This document shows positions 59,349-64,000 of a stretch of 64,000 nucleotides of DNA, piece by piece. The DNA comes from Moringa oleifera. Taxonomy: Eukaryota > Streptophyta > Magnoliopsida > Brassicales > Moringaceae. The stretch is from the NCBI GenBank assembly GCA_021397835.1, contig JAJFZO010000034.1, forward strand, positions 6,167,001 through 6,231,000, given 5' to 3'. Positions within the stretch are counted from its first letter, which is position 1. Each line of letters starts with the position of its first letter. Position numbers and translations under genes: made by a program. Under the pieces are notes generated by a model. It was not told the origin of the DNA. It searched no databases and worked only from the letters and a program-made list of their open reading frames with translations.

Positions 59349-60684
59349 TTTTGTTGCCAAAGTTTACATTCCTTTGTGTTTTTTTTTTTTTTTTTGGTGA
59401 ACAATTCATGCCGCTTGGGACTAAAAGAAAGTCATATACATGTAAGCTTTCAAGTGAAAAAGAATGATAAGGACTTTCCAGCTTCCACAACTTTACACTG
59501 AGGCATTCAACTTTCGTTGTTGCTCCTGTTCCCCTAATGTAATTTCAAAGGGTAAGCAAAATTCCATGTCAATGTTAGGGAGTCACATCACGAAGAGAAA
59601 CAAGTGGAGTCTAACAGCACTATTGGCCAGATAAGGTGACAGCAAGACCACAATATATCAAGCATCTCATTTTATGTAAATCTCTTGTATAAACTGCCAA
59701 GGCCTGGAAAACTTTCCACCCCAAGTTGCCATATCAAACCCCTTTTCTTTTTGTTGTTTTCTTTTTACCTTGAGGAACACAACATAACAATCTAAGGAAA
59801 AATTGTTAGAAAAGCAAGAAATAGGGTCATGACTAAAGACTTCGAAATAATTATGGAAACAAGAAAATGAATCTGAAAATTTCTATTTATCTAATAGAGG
59901 AAAGAGACACCTTTCAAAAAAAAAAAATCCTTAAGATATCCAGACTCCCAAAATAACGACACTTCTAACTATGCTGTTGCTCAATTGAGCTCAATTGAGC
60001 ACAGTGGCGAAAGAATAACTAGTTTGATAGAATAACATGTATGATAACCGAAACCTGAGAATAAAAGGTTTGTTTATGGCTTTAACTTTTTTCATCCCTC
60101 GTTGATAGATCAAAGAGCATAGCCAAGAAACAATGAAGAGTAACAAGTTCATGTCCCATGATCTCAACACAAAAGCAAGTACAAACATCATAAATATAAA
60201 TACATTTATATATATATATATAATGTATGTATTAGTATTTAGAAAAAGAGAGATCGGTAACAGCAGAAAAGGATATGTAAACAGAAGCATACTCCTACAA
60301 TGAATTGCCTCATATGCAATGTATGTTTAATTATCATCAAGGACTAGAATGCCTAAAATAATGGCTGATGAGCTTGGATGAAGGCAAGCATGCTACTAAT
60401 GAGAGGACGAGGACACCTTGCGCAAATTTCCCAAATAACAAACTTCATGCCAGCCAAGATACAGAATGAATCCATTCAATTCTGTCCAATATGCAGTCTT
60501 AGAATAGAGGACAGCAGACTCCTAGTTAAACGCACAAAAATAGGTAGTCCACCAACTTCTGATCAGCCTTGAGAGAGGTCTTTTACATCAAGTATATTCA
60601 CAAGAAAAGTCCACACATAGGTATGTTAAACAAGTTCTCACAAGACAAATATTCCATGCATTACGGTTAGAATGTACTCAGCAG
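59349..60684. other. Intergenic / possible 3' region of the AT-hook gene
   Basis: No coding region is supported. A (TA)n run is at about 60208-60223, and A- and T-runs are scattered. The forward frame at 60378-60572 has no recognisable motif. Confidence 0.4.
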
Positions 60685-60880
60685 TATCAAACTAGATTAG
60701 CTGCTTGTTAGAAGCAACACCACTTAATTACTAACAAAATACATTTCACCATATCCTTTCATTCCTACGAAGCAGTTTGAGATATCAAACTAGATTAGCT
60801 GCTTGTTAGAAGCAACACCACTTAATTACTAACAAAATACATTTCACCGTATCATTTCATTCCTGCGAAGCAGTTTGAGA
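60685..60880. repeat. 98-bp tandem duplication at the 3' end of the AT-hook gene
   Basis: Units 60685-60782 and 60783-60880 differ at only a few bases (for example 'cctacgaag' versus 'cctgcgaag'). The second unit contains the probable stop codon and last codons of the gene; the first lies in its 3' UTR. Confidence 0.95.
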
Positions 60881-61078
60881 GTCATTACTAACTTCAAAGC
60901 TTTGGTAACAGTTGAAGATTCTGTGAGGTGGACAATTCATCAGCATAGCATCACCATCATATTTCCATTTAAAAGGCCCTTTGTCCTTGGCATAAAAATT
61001 GCTGCGACAGACTCTCAATACTAAGGCAATGACCCCCCCCAAAGCTACAGCTGCAGCCGCTCTGCCTCTAGTAATAAC
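60857..61078 (-). CDS. Probable last exon of the AT-hook gene, hydrophobic segment
   Basis: Open minus-strand frame: RGRAAAAVALGGVIALVLRV, then a hydrophilic tail 'KGPFKWKYDGDAMLMNCPPH' and 'NCYQSFEVSNDSQTASQE', ending at TGA (60857-60859). A GT-AG type acceptor 'ttattactag' precedes it at about 61079-61088. The frame has the look of coding sequence (no stops, mixed composition) and follows the AT-hook exon on the same strand. The 17-residue hydrophobic run could be a membrane segment or a buried helix. Assignment to the same gene is inferred; it could also be a separate short gene. Confidence 0.5.
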   Translation of the reverse strand, partial: VITRGRAAAAVALGGVIALVLRVCRSNFYAKDKGPFKWKYDGDAMLMNCPPHRIFNCYQSFEVSNDSQTASQE

Positions 61079-61167
61079 CTCTGGCCTAAAGTTGGGGTTT
61101 CACCATTCTTATGATGCGATAAAGCCAATGATGCCTTCATAACTGCAGCTGTTGCAACTCAGGATCT

Positions 61168-61290
61168 ACTAAGCCTCTCTTGGCCTGTACTTTCTGCTTG
61201 CCGCAATTGCTGGTGCTTCTTCTGTGAAGGCAACGCTATCTCCTCAGATGTTTCTGTAGCTGGTTTTAAATTGGGAAGCTTCCTTCAGGT
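61168..61290 (-). other. Coding-like segment similar to the AT-hook exon end
   Basis: The minus-strand frame 'KLPNLKPATETSEEIALPSQ' then 'KKHQQLRQAESTGQERLSRS' and a stop. It resembles the end of the AT-hook exon (PPKFKLATETCGDA), so it looks like a duplicated or alternative 3' exon. Confidence 0.45.
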
Positions 61291-61325
61291 TTTTCTTCAA
61301 GCTGAAACTGACGCTGAGAAGTCAA

Positions 61326-64000
61326 TCATGCATCCCCACATGTCTCTGTTGCCAGTTTGAATTTAGGAGGCCTTCCTCGTGCTGGTCTCCGAGGCTGCTG
61401 ATTATTGGTCTTCTCATGATCTGAGAGCAATGCTTGCTTCATAGAGGTAGCTCTGTTTAGCTTTTGCTTACGAGGCCTCCCTCGGCCTCGAGGCTGTAGA
61501 CGTTGCTGCGCATGTTGATCCTGATGTTTAGGAAATGGCACCACCACGGCTAACCCCATATCAGACTTTGATTTAAGAGCACCACATTGACTTTGGGGCT
61601 GTGATTGCTCCTGCCGCTCAAGCTGATCCAGCAAAGGAAATTGTTTTGCCAAGGTATTTTCTATTACCACTTCAGAACGGAAAAGACCTTGGTCCTGAGG
61701 TTCCACTTGCTCCTGCATGTGCTGATTTTGAACACATTCTTCCCTGACCACTGCAGGATTGAGCTGTTTAGAATGCTCTGGAGCTTGCAGATCCACTACC
61801 ACCTGCTGAGAATAAAGGGGTGAATTGAAAGAGGTGGTTATTTCTGCTCGCTGGGTATGAGCTGCTTACTTTCAATTGCTTCTCCCCTTTGGCACTTTAT
61901 ATTCATGCTCTTGTCAAGCAATGAATAACCCACATCAGAGGAAATAAACAAAGAGTTTGACCAGGATCTAGATGCATCTTGCTGATCAAAAAGTTTTGCT
62001 TGCTTCTTTGCTTCAGATGACTCCTTTGATGTTGTTGTTTCAACCTCCAAAGGCCTTTTCAGATTAGGAAGCTTAATTTGCTGGTTTTGCTGATAGGAAG
62101 TTAATAAGCCAATAATTTCAATAAGCTGTCCTGTAATCATGTTTGTCTTCTTCAACAAGTCTATGCACTCTTCCTATCAATCAAAATAGAAGTTGATAAA
62201 GAAATCACGAGATTTTCCAAGATTAAGAACCAGCATGTCTTGTTACAGTAACCCAGTTCTCATTATTCACCTTTGATAGAAGCAATGAAGCAAAATGATC
62301 TGCTTTCTGACTTGCGAGGAAAGAACTACAGGTGGTCCCAAGAGCTCCATCTCCCTCTAGCTTATGGGTAAACAACTTGAGCATGTTGCTGTTTGTTCAA
62401 CAAGAACAATAAACTTGTTAGAGTTGTCATAACTAAATAAGCATGCAGCCAAAATAAGAGCTGACAACAAAAGGACTCACCTAAGATCAATAATCTCATG
62501 ATATGTGTTGTTCTGCTGTTCTCGGAGTCTTTCTTGTTCTTTGCTCGCCTCCACTTCTTTACCTTTTCTTTCATCATGTTCGTCAATTGTTTGAATGTTC
62601 TTTTCTTGCAATTTAACTTGTGTTCTGATATCTTCAATTTGCTCCTCTTCTGGTTGGTTTTCCCCTTCAATTTGTTGGCTTTTCTGTTCCTTGGTATGAT
62701 GCAGCTCTTGAGTCATGTCACCAACCTGTTCTCCCAGAAATAGTACCTTAGTTACTTTACTGCTCTCTTCTCCTTGCTTCTGCATTCGTACAATCACTTC
62801 AACTGGTTTCCTTGGTACTTCAACTTGCAACAAATCAAATTCAATTTGCTGACAGTCCTGTCCCTCTTGGGATTGACCTTGTTCTTTGTTCACTTCATTT
62901 TCCTGTTCTGCTTCATTTCTTTTCCCAGCTACTTCAACAACTGCTGCTTCTTTGACTTCTAGGTGTTTCCTATTCAATTCCACTGGTCCTTCCATTTCTG
63001 GTTGATTTTTCCCTTCGATTTCTTCAGTTTTCTGTTCTTCACTATGATGCAGCTCTTGAGTCATCTCATCTTCCAGTTGTTCCAGAAATACTACCCCAGC
63101 CACTTCATCTGTCTTTTCCGCTCGATTCTGCTCTCCTACGATCACTTTAGTTGGTCCACTTGGTACTTGAACTGGCAGCACATCTGATTCATTTTGCTGA
63201 TGATTATGTTTCTCTTGGCACCGGTCTTGTACTTCATTCACTCCATTTTTCTGTTCTGTCCCATTTCTTTCCCCAGTCACTTCAACATGTGCATTTTTGA
63301 CTTCCTCTTGTTTTACACTGAAATCCACTTGCCCTTGTTCTTTCATCTCTGGTTGACTTTTCCTTTCAGTTTCTTCACTTTTGTGTTCTTCACTATGATG
63401 ATGTCCTTGAGTCACCCCATTTTCCAGTTGTCCTAGAAAAACTATGTCGGCCACTTGATCTCTCTCTTCCACTTGATTCTGCTCTCCTACAATCATTTTA
63501 AATGGTCCACTTGGTACTCGAAATGGCAGCACATCCAATTCATTTTGCTGGTGATTCTGCTGCTCTTGGGGTTGATCTTGTTCTTCATTCACTGCATTTT
63601 CCTGTATCTCATTTCTTTCCTTGGTTATTTCAACATGCACTTCCTCAACTTCATCATGTTCTCTTGTGAATTTCACTTGCCCTTGTGCTTTGATTGCTCT
63701 AATTTTTCGTACTTCCACTTCAGTTTGTTCCTCAATTCCTTTGGATCTTTTACCACTTGTCTGCTTCCTTTCGGTCATTTCAGTTTCTTTCTCATATGCT
63801 ATAGTTTTTTCTTGTGCTTGATCACAAGACCTTTCGACTTGTTTACGGCATGCTTGACTTTGCTCTCTAATAACTTCAGTCTGCCATTCTCCTAAATGGC
63901 TTTGACCACCATTAGCCTCCTTCTTTTGTTTAATTACCTGTTTCTTTTGTTTAATAACCTGCTTCCATTTCTTCAGTGGACACAAATCTTCAAGTTCATA
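61326..64000 (-). CDS. Gln/Glu-rich AT-hook protein, 3' part (5' end beyond window)
   Basis: Probable exons, minus strand: >64000-62481, 62388-62271, 62173-61870, and a last AT-hook exon ending at TGA 61326-61328. The first three join in frame with GT-AG introns. The large exon has low complexity, rich in Q, E, K, with three ~117-residue repeats around 'VPSGP..(V/M)IVGEQN' and 'VFL.QLE...TQ..HHSEE'. Exon 2 ('LKLFTHKLEGDGALGTTCSS') and exon 3 ('EECIDLLKKTNMITGQLIE') look like ordinary conserved protein. The last part has two AT-hooks, RGRGRPRKQK and ARGRPPKFK, which bind the minor groove of A/T-rich DNA. The splice into it is uncertain: the best donor (A/gtaagc at 61869) needs an unusual acceptor near 61784 to keep frame. 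Probably nuclear; family not identified. Confidence 0.7.

Noticed and set aside
62498..63895. Several plus-strand hydrophobic open frames that look like membrane proteins
   Set aside because: They are the complement of the Gln/Glu-rich exon on the minus strand; CAA/GAA codons read backwards as Leu/Phe/Ser-rich frames.

Overview
The window is plant nuclear DNA, most likely from a eudicot. It is AT-rich, has spliced genes with GT-AG introns, and contains Ty1/Copia LTR retrotransposons primed by initiator tRNA-Met, L1-type LINEs with an RNase H domain, and MITE-like DNA elements. I see no bacterial or phage genes, no CRISPR array, and no convincing tRNA or rRNA gene. The species cannot be fixed from the sequence alone.

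Layout. (1) 1-1140: degenerate Copia fragment, minus strand. (2) 1141-12860: a 5'-truncated LINE ('LINE A') followed by an intact 16-exon gene for a RAD16-like SNF2 ATPase with a RING finger (4695-12463, 926 aa). Its intron 13 carries an 842-bp MITE-like insertion. (3) 12860-21800: spacer with AT-rich DNA, a second degenerate Copia element (about 14480-18000) and a decayed minus-strand LINE ('LINE D'). (4) 21800-37090: a second copy of block 2, so LINE A plus the RAD16-like gene were segmentally duplicated. In this copy LINE A is split by a young Copia element (Copia A1, 23393-28442), and the gene (29682-36639) has an in-frame stop inside its RING finger plus eroded catalytic motifs, so it is a pseudogene. 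(5) 37173-53344: one full-length LINE ('LINE C') bounded by an exact 21-bp target-site duplication and carrying three later insertions: a 509-bp hAT-type MITE, a second Copia A copy (A2, 39635-44690) and a different Copia (B, 47533-52548). LINE C itself sits in an LTR of an older degenerate Copia whose remains continue from 53366 to about 55700. (6) 55700-60680: mostly non-coding, with LTR-like direct repeats and a strong 128-nt inverted repeat at 59221-59348. (7) 60857-64000: 3' part of a minus-strand gene, running off the window, for a Gln/Glu-rich protein with three ~117-residue repeats and two AT-hooks.

Functionally, only two host genes are supported: the intact RAD16-like ATPase (nucleotide-excision-repair or chromatin type) and the AT-hook protein (probably nuclear). 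Everything else is transposon debris or the decaying duplicate. The main value of the window is its readable order of events: LINE A insertion, segmental duplication, Copia A1 insertion into one copy, a MITE in the other copy, and pseudogenisation; next to it lies a three-level nest whose boundaries can be read to the base. I found no undescribed enzymatic system. The least explained objects are the 59.2-kb hairpin, the repeat-built AT-hook gene, and Copia B with non-canonical TG...CT LTR ends.
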